Shown: one piece after another, positions 1 through 8,711 of the stretch | Layout: each line of letters begins with the position of its first letter | Position numbering within the stretch: position 1 is the first letter of the stretch | Assembly: GCF_032917945.1 (NCBI RefSeq) | Contig: NZ_CP136624.1 | Location: forward strand, 1,550,001 to 1,614,000 | Source: Bradyrhizobium sp. sBnM-33 | GTDB taxonomy: Bacteria; Pseudomonadota; Alphaproteobacteria; Rhizobiales; Xanthobacteraceae | Reading direction: 5' to 3' | DNA: 64,000 bases | The notes under the pieces: model-generated | Database searches by the model: none | What the model was told of the DNA's origin: nothing | Seen by the model: the letters and a program-made list of their open reading frames with translations, nothing else | Program-made: the position numbers and the translations under genes

Positions 1-76
1 AGCCAGCGGCGCTGCGAGATGCTCTTGAGATTGATGGCGGTGACCGCCGCCACTTGAAGCCAAAGCGAACGCATGC

Positions 77-1237
77 CTATCCCCGTCCGAGCGCGGTTGC
101 AATCTTGAGCCGCATGGCGTTGAGCGCCGGGATGATCCCGGTAATCAGCCCCAGCGCGATCATGAGCGCCAGCCCCTGCAGAGCTATGGTCGGCGATACG
201 GCAAAGCCGGGCACGACGTTGGCCAGGCTGTTGCGCAGCGCCATGGCGATCAGCGCCGCGATCGCCAGTCCGGGAATTCCGCCGAGCAGCGCCAGCAATA
301 CGGATTCGCCGAGCACCATCGTTAGGATTCGCGGGCCTGAAAATCCGAGCGTCTTCAGCACGCCGATCTCGCGGGTGCGCTCCCGGATCGACAGCGCCAT
401 CGTGTTGCCGACGATCATCAGAATGGTGACGAAGGCGGCGCCGACCACCAGCAACACGATCAGCGCGATGTTGCCGAACTGCGCCGCAAAGGCCTTGCCG
501 AAGGCCTTTTCAGTGTCGGTCGAGGTCTCGGCGGTGGAATTGGCGAACATCGCGTCGATCGCCTTGGCCACGCGGTCGTTGTTTTCGGGCGAGGTGGTCT
601 GCAGGATCATCCAGCCGATGGTATCCTTTCCGAAGCTGCGGGTCTCGTCGAAATAGGGATACTGGAACAGAAGGAAGTTGGTATCGACGTGCTGGGCCTT
701 GCCCTTGGCGATGCCGACAATGGTGAGATCCCAGGTGTGACCACCGCTCTTCTGGCTGAAGATGTTGCTATTGAGAGGAATCCGATCGCCGATCTTCCAG
801 CCCCACTTCTGCGCCAGCGTTTCACCGACCACCGCGCTGCCGCGGTCGCGTATGAAGGCCTGAAGCTGCTCGGGAGGAACGTCGATTTCGCTGCGATAGA
901 CGTCGAAATAGGTGTTTGGCTCGATCGCGAGCGCCATGATGAAGTTCTTGGGATCCTGATAGTAACCGCCGAACCAGTTGGCGAAGGTCACCTGCCGCAC
1001 TCCTTCCACCGCTTTTACGCGGTTGAAATAGGCGATCGGCATCGGCTGGGTGAAGTTGATCTTGTTGACCGTGATCATCCGGTCCGCGGCGGCGGCATCC
1101 TCGCCGGCGGTGAAGGCACGGTAAAATCCGGCGAGCACGCCGAAGATCATGAAGGCGATCAGGATCGACACGATCATCAGGCTCGCGCGCAGTTTGCGGC
1201 GGAACAGGTTTTTCCGCACCAGGTCGAAGTCGTTCAC
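77..1237 (-). CDS. MacB/FtsX-type ABC transporter permease
   Basis: This is the membrane subunit of a tripartite ABC exporter. A hydrophobic segment at about residues 16-38 is followed by a periplasmic domain of roughly 220 residues. Three more membrane spans follow, with the FtsX-family motif REIGVLKTLGFS between the second and third. The layout matches the 4-TM MacB/LolC class. I chose a GTG start at 1237 because it overlaps the stop codon of the upstream ATPase (GTGA) and places an N-terminal VRKNLFRRKLR segment before TM1; the open frame runs further upstream but only across the ATPase gene. The product would be 386 residues, normal for the family. With the ATPase and HlyD adaptor it forms one operon. 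The substrate is unknown. No gene lies between its stop and the left window edge (1-76). Confidence 0.9.
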   Translation of the reverse strand: MNDFDLVRKNLFRRKLRASLMIVSILIAFMIFGVLAGFYRAFTAGEDAAAADRMITVNKINFTQPMPIAYFNRVKAVEGVRQVTFANWFGGYYQDPKNFIMALAIEPNTYFDVYRSEIDVPPEQLQAFIRDRGSAVVGETLAQKWGWKIGDRIPLNSNIFSQKSGGHTWDLTIVGIAKGKAQHVDTNFLLFQYPYFDETRSFGKDTIGWMILQTTSPENNDRVAKAIDAMFANSTAETSTDTEKAFGKAFAAQFGNIALIVLLVVGAAFVTILMIVGNTMALSIRERTREIGVLKTLGFSGPRILTMVLGESVLLALLGGIPGLAIAALIAMALRNSLANVVPGFAVSPTIALQGLALMIALGLITGIIPALNAMRLKIATALGRG

Positions 1238-1932
1238 GCGGCAAGCTCCCGTTCGACGAAGCGGCCCTTGTCGAGATGCAAGACGCGCTTGGCATAGTTT
1301 GCCGCCGCGGGATCGTGGGTGACCATGACGATGGTCTTGCCGAGCTCGCCATTGAGCAGTTGCAGAATCGATAAGATTTCGTCGGCGGATTGACGGTCGA
1401 GATCGCCGGTCGGTTCGTCGCACAGCAACAGATTCGGGTCCGAGACGATGGCGCGCGCTATCGCCACGCGCTGCTGCTGGCCGCCCGACATTTCGCGCGG
1501 ACGGTGCTTGACGCGATCGGCAAGCCCAACCACGGAAAGCGCGGTGTGAACACGCTCGGCGCGTTCTTTGCTGCGCAATTTGGTGAGCAACAGCGGCAAT
1601 TCCACGTTCTGGGCCGCCGTCAGCATCGGCATCAGGTTATAGAACTGGAAAATGAAGCCGATATTGGCGGCTCGCCAAGCCGCCAATTCGCCCTCGGAGA
1701 GACCGTCGATGCGATGGTCCGCCACCGCAATCTCGCCCGCGTCGACGCGATCGATGCCGCCCAGCAGGTTGAGTAGCGTCGTCTTGCCCGAACCCGACGG
1801 TCCCATGACGGCGACGAAATCGCCGCGGGGAATCGCAAGATCGAGGTGGTCGAAAATCGAGATCGTCTCCTTGCCTTTGGTGAAACGCTTAGCTACGGCG
1901 GTAAGGCGAACCATCGGGTGTTCGGCTGTCAC
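1234..1932 (-). CDS. MacB/LolD-type ABC transporter ATP-binding protein
   Basis: This cytoplasmic ATPase of 232 residues drives the neighbouring permease. It has a Walker A motif GPSGSGKT at residues 44-51, the signature [15 protein letters not shown] near residue 145, and Walker B with the D-loop (CDEPTGDLD) near residue 168. The [15 protein letters not shown] stretch after Walker A is typical of the MacB/LolD subfamily. Its stop overlaps the permease GTG start, and the HlyD adaptor lies 29 bp upstream. Together the three genes look like a macrolide- or lipid-type exporter that must borrow an outer-membrane channel encoded elsewhere. Confidence 0.93.
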   Translation of the reverse strand: MTAEHPMVRLTAVAKRFTKGKETISIFDHLDLAIPRGDFVAVMGPSGSGKTTLLNLLGGIDRVDAGEIAVADHRIDGLSEGELAAWRAANIGFIFQFYNLMPMLTAAQNVELPLLLTKLRSKERAERVHTALSVVGLADRVKHRPREMSGGQQQRVAIARAIVSDPNLLLCDEPTGDLDRQSADEILSILQLLNGELGKTIVMVTHDPAAANYAKRVLHLDKGRFVERELAA

Positions 1933-1961
1933 ATTTGTCTCCTCTTTGAATCGGTCGGGAG

Positions 1962-3047
1962 CTAGTTCGCGGCGCTGGCGTCGGCGGAGCCGTTCGCCTT
2001 ATCGTTCGCCTTGGCCTCGCGCAAGAAGTTCACCTTCACCGCCATGTCGGGCAGAATGCGTGGGTCCTTCTTTTCGAAGCGAATGCGGACCTTCACCGTG
2101 GCCTTTTCGCGGTTTGCGGTCGGCACGATTGCGATGACAGAGGCGGGAATGGTCCAGTCCGGATAGGCATCCAGCACCGCGTTCACGGGACCGCCGGGGG
2201 TGACGCGGCCGATGAAGGCCTCGTTGACGTCGACCTCGATTTCGATGGAATCCATGTCGACGATGGTGCAGATGCCGGTGCGGGTGAAGCCGCCGACTGA
2301 CATCGGCGAAATCATCTCGCCGGGTTGCGCGCTGCGGTCGATGACGACGCCGGCAAACGGCGCACGGATTTGATGCTTATCGAGCATCGAGGCGCTGCGC
2401 TTGGCGTCGATCTTGGCGGTCTCGAATTGCGACTGCGCCTGACGCAACTGAGCGCTGAGCACGCCGACGCGCGCTTGCGCCTTGGTCAGATCGGCCTCGG
2501 TGGCAAAATTCTTTTGCGACAGCGTCTGCACGCGCGACATAATCCGGGTCGCATCCTCCAGCTCGGCGGTGATCGCGGCGACGGCAGCGTCGGCCGTCTC
2601 GACGCGTGAACGCGCCAGCTCATAGTCCTTTTCGGCCAGCACGCTGTCGAGCCGCGCGACGACTTGCCCTTCGGTCACCGTCCTGCCTTCGTCGGTGAAG
2701 ACCTCGACCACCTTGCCGGTGATCTCGGCCGCAACGGTCGCCTTGCGGCGTGCCACCACATAGCCGGAGGCCGCCAGGCTGCCGGCCGCCTTGCCATTCG
2801 TTGCGGGCTGCTGAGGCTGCTGCGGCGCTTGCTGCTGTGAGTTCGGCTGCGATGCGGTTTGCGGTGCGGCTTCTTTGGGCGGGTCCTGCCAGCGCAGTTC
2901 GAAGGCGGCAAAGGCGGCAAAGGCGACGACGCAGGCGGCAACGGCCGCCGCGATCGGTAGCCAGCGGCGGCTCTTCGGTCGTTCCACCTTGGTGGCGCTG
3001 CGATCGATCGTCAGCGATCTCAGCAATTTGCTCTTGTCTTCGCGCAT
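1962..3047 (-). CDS. HlyD/MacA-family periplasmic adaptor subunit
   Basis: This 361-residue membrane fusion protein links the inner-membrane ABC transporter to an outer-membrane channel. A basic cytoplasmic N-terminus precedes one membrane anchor (about residues 29-50). A Pro/Gln-rich linker follows, then a lipoyl half-motif (SGYVVARRKATVAAEITGKV), a long alpha-helical hairpin (about 125-215) and the second lipoyl half with a beta-barrel region (IRAPFAGVVIDRSAQPGEMIS). It is the first gene of the minus-strand exporter operon, so the promoter should lie in 3048-3537. The start codon has no strong Shine-Dalgarno sequence, so the exact N-terminus is uncertain. Confidence 0.88.
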   Translation of the reverse strand: MREDKSKLLRSLTIDRSATKVERPKSRRWLPIAAAVAACVVAFAAFAAFELRWQDPPKEAAPQTASQPNSQQQAPQQPQQPATNGKAAGSLAASGYVVARRKATVAAEITGKVVEVFTDEGRTVTEGQVVARLDSVLAEKDYELARSRVETADAAVAAITAELEDATRIMSRVQTLSQKNFATEADLTKAQARVGVLSAQLRQAQSQFETAKIDAKRSASMLDKHQIRAPFAGVVIDRSAQPGEMISPMSVGGFTRTGICTIVDMDSIEIEVDVNEAFIGRVTPGGPVNAVLDAYPDWTIPASVIAIVPTANREKATVKVRIRFEKKDPRILPDMAVKVNFLREAKANDKANGSADASAAN

Positions 3048-3537
3048 CGTTCATTTCCATCCGGCTGCTCGCCGCAGCTTCCGCGCGGGCGACATCGTTC
3101 TCGCACGGGCCGTCTCTCTTACAGCCGATCTACAGGTCTCGCCATAGCAGCGGTCGAGCCCTCCGCTTTTTCGTGAGGCGGCGACCCCGGCTCGGTTGTA
3201 AATCCCGTTCAGCTCTCGCGCGCGCCGGGCGGCGCCCGTTTTCGACGAGGCGAATGGCGGAAATCTAAGGCCTAATGGCGATAGAAGCAATTCGTGGAAC
3301 CAGCAAGAGTTGTACGCGCCGCATCGCCAATTTTCAGGACATCAGCATCGCGGATCCCTGCGTAGACGCCTGCGATCCTGAAATGACCGCAAAACTCGGG
3401 AAAACCTTGCAGGTCGGAACCCTGTCATTGGACCCGCGCGTATGTTTTTCCCAGCGAAGATACATAATGCTAGGGTTGAAGGCCCACCAGCGGGGAGGGC
3501 TTTCTTAAAACGATATTTCTGGGGCTTGCATTAGCCA
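3048..3537. other. Divergent intergenic region (490 bp)
   Basis: This region separates the HlyD adaptor (-) from the DUF2066 gene (+) and must hold both promoters. I see no RNA gene, clear repeat or supported small gene. A 77-codon plus-strand frame at 3275-3508 has only a weak AAGG upstream and no recognisable motif. Confidence 0.5.
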
Positions 3538-4458
3538 ATGTTCCAAGACAAGAGCTTGAGGAATCGCGGAAGCCTCATCGTGGTTGATCTGCCTATGACG
3601 AGACGCCAGCCTGTTTTGATATGGCGTGGCGCAGCCACCATCGTCGGTATACTCCTTGCAACAGCCCTGGTTTGGTGCACCGGAGCGATGGCGGCGGGAG
3701 CTGATCTGTATCGGGCGCAGACCGTCGTCACGGGACAGGGCGAAGGCAACCGCATCATCGGCTTTGCCTCCTGTTTGGAGGACGTCCTGATCAAGGTATC
3801 CGGCGCACAGAAACTCGCGGGCGACCGTCGATTGGCGGCGTACAAATCGAACGCAAAAAGTTTCGTCAAGGCATTCAGTTATCGCGACCAGTTTGCAGGC
3901 AAGCCTGTTCGTGACGAGCAGGGTACCCGCGATCGGCCCTACGATCTGACGGTCGATTTTGACGAAAAGAAAATCGACGGCGTCCTCAAGGCGCTCGGCC
4001 TCAAGCCATGGCTTTCACATCGCCCGCGGCTGGCCGTTTTTGTCGAGATGGAGCAGGGCCCGAGGAATTTTATTGTCGCGGCGGATGGAGCTCAGTCCGA
4101 TTTGCATCGCGACGCGTTGCTCGCAGCCGCCGACAGGCGCGGGATGAACATCGTGCTGCCCAGCATGGCCGCGTTGGCGAAATCGGGCCTGGAAGGCGCG
4201 AAGCTCGAGACTAGGCCATCGTCGGCTCTGGCGCCGCTTGCGACAGAGCAGGGTGGGGAACTCGCGTTGGTCGGACATCTGGTTTGGAATGATCGCGAGC
4301 TTGGATGGGCCACGCGTTGGCAGATGGACTGGCAAGGCCGGACGCACCGCTGGCAAGTCCGCGGCGTTACGTTTGACGAAGCGTTTCGGCGTGGCGTCGG
4401 CGGCGCGGCCCAGGTTTTATCCGACAACGGCGATCCGGCCAGCCAGGCGCCACGCTAA
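3538..4458 (+). CDS. DUF2066 domain-containing protein
   Basis: This 306-residue protein has a hydrophobic segment at about residues 26-50 ending in TGAMAAGADLYRAQ, which suits an uncleaved anchor or a long signal peptide. The mature part matches DUF2066 as I know it: an early TVVTGQGEGNR stretch, CLEDVLIKVSG, and a later VFVEMEQG segment. The family's function is unknown. The start is uncertain, because an internal ATG at 3595 lies nearer to the hydrophobic segment and neither start has a good ribosome binding site. It is a single gene, convergent with the MDR oxidoreductase 37 bp downstream. Confidence 0.8.
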   Translation: MFQDKSLRNRGSLIVVDLPMTRRQPVLIWRGAATIVGILLATALVWCTGAMAAGADLYRAQTVVTGQGEGNRIIGFASCLEDVLIKVSGAQKLAGDRRLAAYKSNAKSFVKAFSYRDQFAGKPVRDEQGTRDRPYDLTVDFDEKKIDGVLKALGLKPWLSHRPRLAVFVEMEQGPRNFIVAADGAQSDLHRDALLAAADRRGMNIVLPSMAALAKSGLEGAKLETRPSSALAPLATEQGGELALVGHLVWNDRELGWATRWQMDWQGRTHRWQVRGVTFDEAFRRGVGGAAQVLSDNGDPASQAPR

Positions 4459-4495
4459 CGAAATCGGCCGCAGATTTAGCAGACTTTAGGGGGCG

Positions 4496-5509
4496 TCACC
4501 CGATCTCGATCGCCACCTTCCCGAAATGCGCACCGCTCTCCATGTGCATAAAAGCGTCCCTGACCTGATCGAAACCGAACGTTCTGTCGATCACCGGCTT
4601 CATGCCGTTGACGGCAATCCCATCCGCCATCGCCTGGAGATCCTCGACCGATCCGACGGTGACGCCCTGCAGCCGCTGCTGCTGCATGACCATCAAGGGG
4701 AGCCGCAGGTCGGATGGCGGCGGCCCGGCGAGCACGCCGATGAACGCGATCGTGCCGCCGATCCTGGTCGCCCGGATCGATTCGTTCAGCGTACCGACCC
4801 CGCCGACCTCCACGACCAGGTCGACGCCGTGACCGCTCCATTCGCGGGCTTTCTTCCCCCAATCGGGCGTCGTCTTGTAGTTCAAGGTATAGTCGGCGCC
4901 GAGCTGCTTGAGACGTTCGATCTTCGCGTCGCTGGATGAGGTTGCGATGACGCGCGCGCCGCACATTTTGGCGAACTGAACTGCGAACAGGGATACGCCC
5001 CCGGTCCCCTGCGTCAGAACGGTTTGACCGGGCTTCACGCCGCCGAGCTTGACGATCGCGCTCCAGGCCGTGAGCCCGGCGCAGGGAAGCGCGGCGGCTT
5101 CGATATCGCTGAGGTGCTCCGGTGTTCGGACCAGCGCGTGTTTCGGAAAAACCCGATATTCGGCAAGGACCCCGTCCACCGCGCCGCCGAGGGCTGAGCG
5201 CATTTTTGCTTCGCTTGGTTCGCCGCCGATCCAGCCTTCGAAGAAGCTGCCGATGACGCGATCGCCCGGTGCGAATTCACGCACGCCCGGGCCGACCCGC
5301 TCGACCACGCCCGCGCCATCCGAAACCGGTACGAGCGGAAATTTCTGACGCGAGCCGTAGCCGCCCTTGACGGTGATGAGATCGCGATAGTTCAGCGTTG
5401 CCGCCCTGAGCCGGACGAGCACCTGGCCGTCGCCGGGCGTCGGCACAGGCTTATCCACGAGGGCAAGTCCATCGATTCCGCTCGGTCCCTGTAGCTCATA
5501 ACATTTCAA
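4496..5509 (-). CDS. MDR-family NAD(P)-dependent oxidoreductase (zinc-type alcohol dehydrogenase or quinone oxidoreductase-like)
   Basis: This 337-residue medium-chain dehydrogenase/reductase has a GroES-like N-terminal domain (residues about 1-125, with LNYRDLITVKGGYG and PVSDGAGVVERVGPGV) and a Rossmann domain with TQGTGGVSLFAVQFAKMCGA near residue 165. The N-terminal region lacks the Cys/His set that binds the catalytic zinc in true alcohol dehydrogenases, so a quinone-oxidoreductase or enoyl-reductase-like NAD(P)H activity is likelier. It is the last gene of the long minus-strand cluster, 73 bp after the flavin reductase gene, and may process a late intermediate of that pathway. Confidence 0.85.
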   Translation of the reverse strand: MKCYELQGPSGIDGLALVDKPVPTPGDGQVLVRLRAATLNYRDLITVKGGYGSRQKFPLVPVSDGAGVVERVGPGVREFAPGDRVIGSFFEGWIGGEPSEAKMRSALGGAVDGVLAEYRVFPKHALVRTPEHLSDIEAAALPCAGLTAWSAIVKLGGVKPGQTVLTQGTGGVSLFAVQFAKMCGARVIATSSSDAKIERLKQLGADYTLNYKTTPDWGKKAREWSGHGVDLVVEVGGVGTLNESIRATRIGGTIAFIGVLAGPPPSDLRLPLMVMQQQRLQGVTVGSVEDLQAMADGIAVNGMKPVIDRTFGFDQVRDAFMHMESGAHFGKVAIEIG

Positions 5510-5582
5510 CGGAAGTCTCCTTTGATGCGGTCCGGTACGCGCAATATTGCCGCAAATGTTCCGGTTCCGCCAACCTTGCGGG

Positions 5583-6209
5583 TCAGAATCGCGCAGCCAT
5601 CTCGGCCAGCCGCCGATGTGCGCCTTCGCGTGCCGCCCGGATCGGCTCGACCGGCCCGGTCGTCGGCCCGATCGGCACGAAACGCACGTTGCTGACGCCG
5701 ATGAAGCGGAGCGCCTCGCGCAGGTAGGGCGTCGCCATGTCGATGCGGCCGCGGTTCATGCCGGTGACGAAGTCGCTGCCGCTGGCGAGAATGATGACCG
5801 TCGGCCGGTCCTTGAACAAAGGCAAATAGCCTTGCGCCGGATCGAAGCGGAACGCCAGCCCGGGCTGCGTGATCACGTCAATCCATTGTTTCAGCTTGTA
5901 GGGAACGCCAAAATTCCACATCGGCGTCGAGATCAGCACGCGATCGGCGAGCGCGAACCGGAGCGCGATACGCTCGGTGACCGCAAAGGCGTCGCGCTGT
6001 GAATCGGTGAAAGCCCGGCCATTAATGCGGGCATATTTGGCCTCCAACACGTAGCCTTCGAACTCCGGCAGGTGATCCCGCCACAGGTTCATCACGTCGA
6101 TGTCCCAGTCGGGCCGCGCTTGATGAAAGCGGTCGATAAAGACGCGCGCGCCGGCTGAAGATTCCGAATCCGCGCGCGGCGAGCAGCTCAGGTGAAAGAG
6201 TTTTGGCAT
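5583..6209 (-). CDS. FMN-dependent NADH:quinone oxidoreductase / azoreductase (AzoR-like)
   Basis: This 208-residue flavodoxin-fold protein starts with the LFHLSCSPRADSESSAG segment, which binds the FMN phosphate in AzoR. It also has the STPMWNFGVPYKLKQWIDVITQPGLAF stretch, the family hallmark in mid-protein. The family transfers two electrons from NAD(P)H to quinones or azo compounds. Its stop lies 13 bp after the preceding gene region, so it is co-transcribed with the SMP-30/isochorismatase fusion upstream. In this operon it could detoxify quinonoid intermediates; that is inference. Confidence 0.88.
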   Translation of the reverse strand: MPKLFHLSCSPRADSESSAGARVFIDRFHQARPDWDIDVMNLWRDHLPEFEGYVLEAKYARINGRAFTDSQRDAFAVTERIALRFALADRVLISTPMWNFGVPYKLKQWIDVITQPGLAFRFDPAQGYLPLFKDRPTVIILASGSDFVTGMNRGRIDMATPYLREALRFIGVSNVRFVPIGPTTGPVEPIRAAREGAHRRLAEMAARF

Positions 6210-6222
6210 GGCCGCGCCCTGG

Positions 6223-7800
6223 TCATCCTAATCCCCTGATAACCGCATCGGCGTTGGTGACGACGGCGACGTTCTGCATCGCAAAGTTGATCGAGGCGTT
6301 GTGCCAGTCTGCGTTCATGGTCGAGCAGCAGTCTTCCGGCACGATCATGAAGTAGCCCTTGTCAGCGCCGGTGCGGGCAGTGTGCTCGATCGACATGTTG
6401 GTCCAGGCGCCGGTGTTGATGATCATGTCGCGGCCGGTCGCCTTCAGGATGGTCTCCAGACGCGTGCCTTCCCAGGCGCTCATGCGCATCTTCTCGACCA
6501 CGAAATCGCCGGCGCGCGGCTCAAGCCCTGGCACTGGCGCCGCACCCCAGCTTCCACGCACCATCGCGCCGCTATCGACCAGGCCTTCGAACAAGGGAGC
6601 GTTGAGCGTGACGCCGGGCGCGCCAGGTTCGACGATGAACCAGACATGGATGATGATGACGCCGCGCGCCCGCGCGGCCTCGGCAAGGCGGCGGACATTG
6701 TCGACCACCCGCTGCTGGCGCGCATGGGCGGGCGAGCCGGAATCGGCGAATGCGCCACCCTCCATGATCACGTCGTTCTGCAAATCCTGAATGATCATCG
6801 CGCAGCGCCGCGGATCGAGCCGCATGTCGCCGCCGGCAAGTTGTGGTGAGGCAGGCGTGGCAGAGACGGTGTCAGGACCGGACGAGGTGCGGCCGCTCAT
6901 ATAGGGCTCGTGGCGCGGTCCGGCCCTGACCGGAATTGCATAGACCGAATGCGTGGCAGTCAGATAGAGCGTGCGAAAATCAGAGCCGCCCCAGGTGAGA
7001 TTGGCGACGAGTTCGGGCACGCGCACCTTGCCGAGCAATTCGCCTGATGGCGAATAGACCCAGACACCGCCGGGCGCCGTGACCCAGACATTGCCGCGCT
7101 GGTCGCACTTCATGCCGTCGGGCAGGCCGGGCTCGAGCTCGGAACGGATGCCGCTGGCGAATACGCGCGCGTTGGAGAGCGAGCCATCGGCTTCGACGTC
7201 GAAGGCGCGGATCAGCGCCTGCGTGGTGTCGTTGACGTAAAGCAGGCGCTCGTCGGGCGAGAAGCAGAGCCCATTGGGCTGATCGAAGAGGTGACGATCG
7301 ACGACGAGCTTCGGTGGGCCGCCGCCAGGCGGAACACGATAGACGCCCTGAAAGCCGAGCTGGCGCGGCCGTTCGACGCCGTAGACCGGCATGCGGCCAT
7401 ACCAGGGGTCGCTGAAATAGATCGCGCCGCTCGAATGCACGCAGACGTCGTTCGGGCTGTTGAGTTCCTGATTTTCGAAATGCGAGGCGATTACCTCGCG
7501 CCTTCCGTCGGGGCGTTCGCGGATCAATGACGAGGTGGCGTGCTCGCAGACGATCAGGTTGAGCTCGGCGTCATAGGTCATGCCGTTGCATTTGTTCGAC
7601 GGGCGTTTGACCTCGACGACACCACGTTTGGCGTCCCACCGCCGGCGCACGTCGGCCGGCATGTCCGAAAATAGCAGATAATGGAGGGTGGGGTGCCAGA
7701 TCGGTCCTTCCGTGAATTCAAAGCCTGTGCCGACCTGGCCGACCGGCGCATAGGGATCGATCAATGTCTCGAAGTCCGGGCGCAGCGTGACGTGCGTCAT
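6223..7800 (-). CDS. SMP-30/gluconolactonase - isochorismatase-like fusion protein
   Basis: This 525-residue protein joins two hydrolase domains. Residues about 10-300 form an SMP-30/gluconolactonase/LRE beta-propeller, with the metal-ligand region FEFTEGPIWHP, then SPNDVCVHSSGAIYFSDP and later LPDGMKCDQRGNVWVTAPGG. Residues about 326-525 form an isochorismatase-like cysteine-hydrolase domain. There the acidic residue is D339 (in MIIQDLQND) and the lysine K437 (in VVEKMRMSAW), but the usual nucleophile position reads TNMS: Ser470 replaces Cys (codon at 6391-6393). Known families would predict lactone opening followed by amide or N-C hydrolysis. With Ser at the nucleophile the second activity is uncertain. 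The gene sits 19 bp from the MBL-fold gene in the catabolic cluster. Confidence 0.88.
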   Translation of the reverse strand: MTHVTLRPDFETLIDPYAPVGQVGTGFEFTEGPIWHPTLHYLLFSDMPADVRRRWDAKRGVVEVKRPSNKCNGMTYDAELNLIVCEHATSSLIRERPDGRREVIASHFENQELNSPNDVCVHSSGAIYFSDPWYGRMPVYGVERPRQLGFQGVYRVPPGGGPPKLVVDRHLFDQPNGLCFSPDERLLYVNDTTQALIRAFDVEADGSLSNARVFASGIRSELEPGLPDGMKCDQRGNVWVTAPGGVWVYSPSGELLGKVRVPELVANLTWGGSDFRTLYLTATHSVYAIPVRAGPRHEPYMSGRTSSGPDTVSATPASPQLAGGDMRLDPRRCAMIIQDLQNDVIMEGGAFADSGSPAHARQQRVVDNVRRLAEAARARGVIIIHVWFIVEPGAPGVTLNAPLFEGLVDSGAMVRGSWGAAPVPGLEPRAGDFVVEKMRMSAWEGTRLETILKATGRDMIINTGAWTNMSIEHTARTGADKGYFMIVPEDCCSTMNADWHNASINFAMQNVAVVTNADAVIRGLG

Positions 7801-7819
7801 CGGTCGGTCCTTTCAGCGC

Positions 7820-8668
7820 TCAGGCCGGGAACCAGTGGCGTTGCGGCAAGCTCTGAACGATGGGGCCGGGCACTTGGTCGTGCAGCCGGCCGACCACCAT
7901 GCCGCCTTCGATCTTGGCCGGCCGGTCGTGGACCGGGAGCAGGTAGCGCGAGTTGCTCAGGAGCTTTTTGATGGCCGCCTTCTCGGCGCGCTTGCTGGTG
8001 CCGTGATTGCCCGTGGTGCGCGGCTCCCAATCATGGATTTCGTGGAAGGGATTCACGATCTGGTCGTTGAAATCGTAGATCACGTCGCCGCAGATGGTGG
8101 CGATGCCGTCGGCGGTGTGAACATGGATGTTCATCGAGCCTTCGGTGTGGGCGTTGGCGGCCTCGCAATAGACGCCCGGCATCAGCTCGATCGGGCCGGT
8201 CACTTCGAGATCGAGGAAGCGCAGTGCGCTCTTGGTGTGCAGGCGGTCGATCAGATGCTTGATATCGGGCGCCGGATATTGCGGATGCATCAGGCCGGAG
8301 ACGGAATATTCCAGCTCCTTGCGGTTGAGCACGACCGTCGTGTTCATCGGAAACAGATCGTCCTTGCCGGCATGATCGATGTGCAAATGGGTGTGGCAGA
8401 CGAAGCGGACGTCGCCCATGCGCACGCCGTGGCGCGCGAGCTGGTTCTCGATCATGTTCTCGTGGAACTGGAGCCCGCGCATGCCCAGCGTTTCCATGAT
8501 CTGGTTGGAGCGGTAGCCGGTGTCGATCACCACCGGATAGGGGCCGCCGACGATCAGGAAGCCGAGCGTCAGGACACGGCGGGTCCGGCCGCAATCGCGG
8601 CCGAGCACGAGAAAGCTCGATTCCAGTTCGATATCTCCATAGTCCAGGATCTTGATTTCAAGCGGCAT
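7820..8668 (-). CDS. N-acyl homoserine lactonase-like MBL-fold metallohydrolase
   Basis: This metallo-beta-lactamase-fold hydrolase of 282 residues has the zinc motif HTHLHIDHAG (HxHxDH) at about residues 110-119. A further His occurs in AANAHTEGSMNIHV, and a metal-bridging Asp in TICGDVIYDF. The order resembles the AiiA-type lactonase family. I chose the ATG at 8668 because GGGAGG lies just upstream, although the frame stays open to 8779. In this operon, beside an SMP-30 domain and an amidohydrolase, it more likely opens a ring lactone or thioester intermediate than quenches quorum sensing; that is inference. Confidence 0.85.
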   Translation of the reverse strand: MPLEIKILDYGDIELESSFLVLGRDCGRTRRVLTLGFLIVGGPYPVVIDTGYRSNQIMETLGMRGLQFHENMIENQLARHGVRMGDVRFVCHTHLHIDHAGKDDLFPMNTTVVLNRKELEYSVSGLMHPQYPAPDIKHLIDRLHTKSALRFLDLEVTGPIELMPGVYCEAANAHTEGSMNIHVHTADGIATICGDVIYDFNDQIVNPFHEIHDWEPRTTGNHGTSKRAEKAAIKKLLSNSRYLLPVHDRPAKIEGGMVVGRLHDQVPGPIVQSLPQRHWFPA

Positions 8669-8711
8669 CTGTTCCCTCCCACGTTCTTTTGATTGGCGGA
8701 TCCGCGCGCCG

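Noticed and set aside
3275..3508. A possible 77-residue gene in the divergent region
   Set aside because: It has only a weak ribosome site and no recognisable motif.
7820..8668. A quorum-quenching AHL lactonase
   Set aside because: The fold and HxHxDH motif fit, but the catabolic context makes another lactone or ester substrate more likely, so the specific activity was not claimed.
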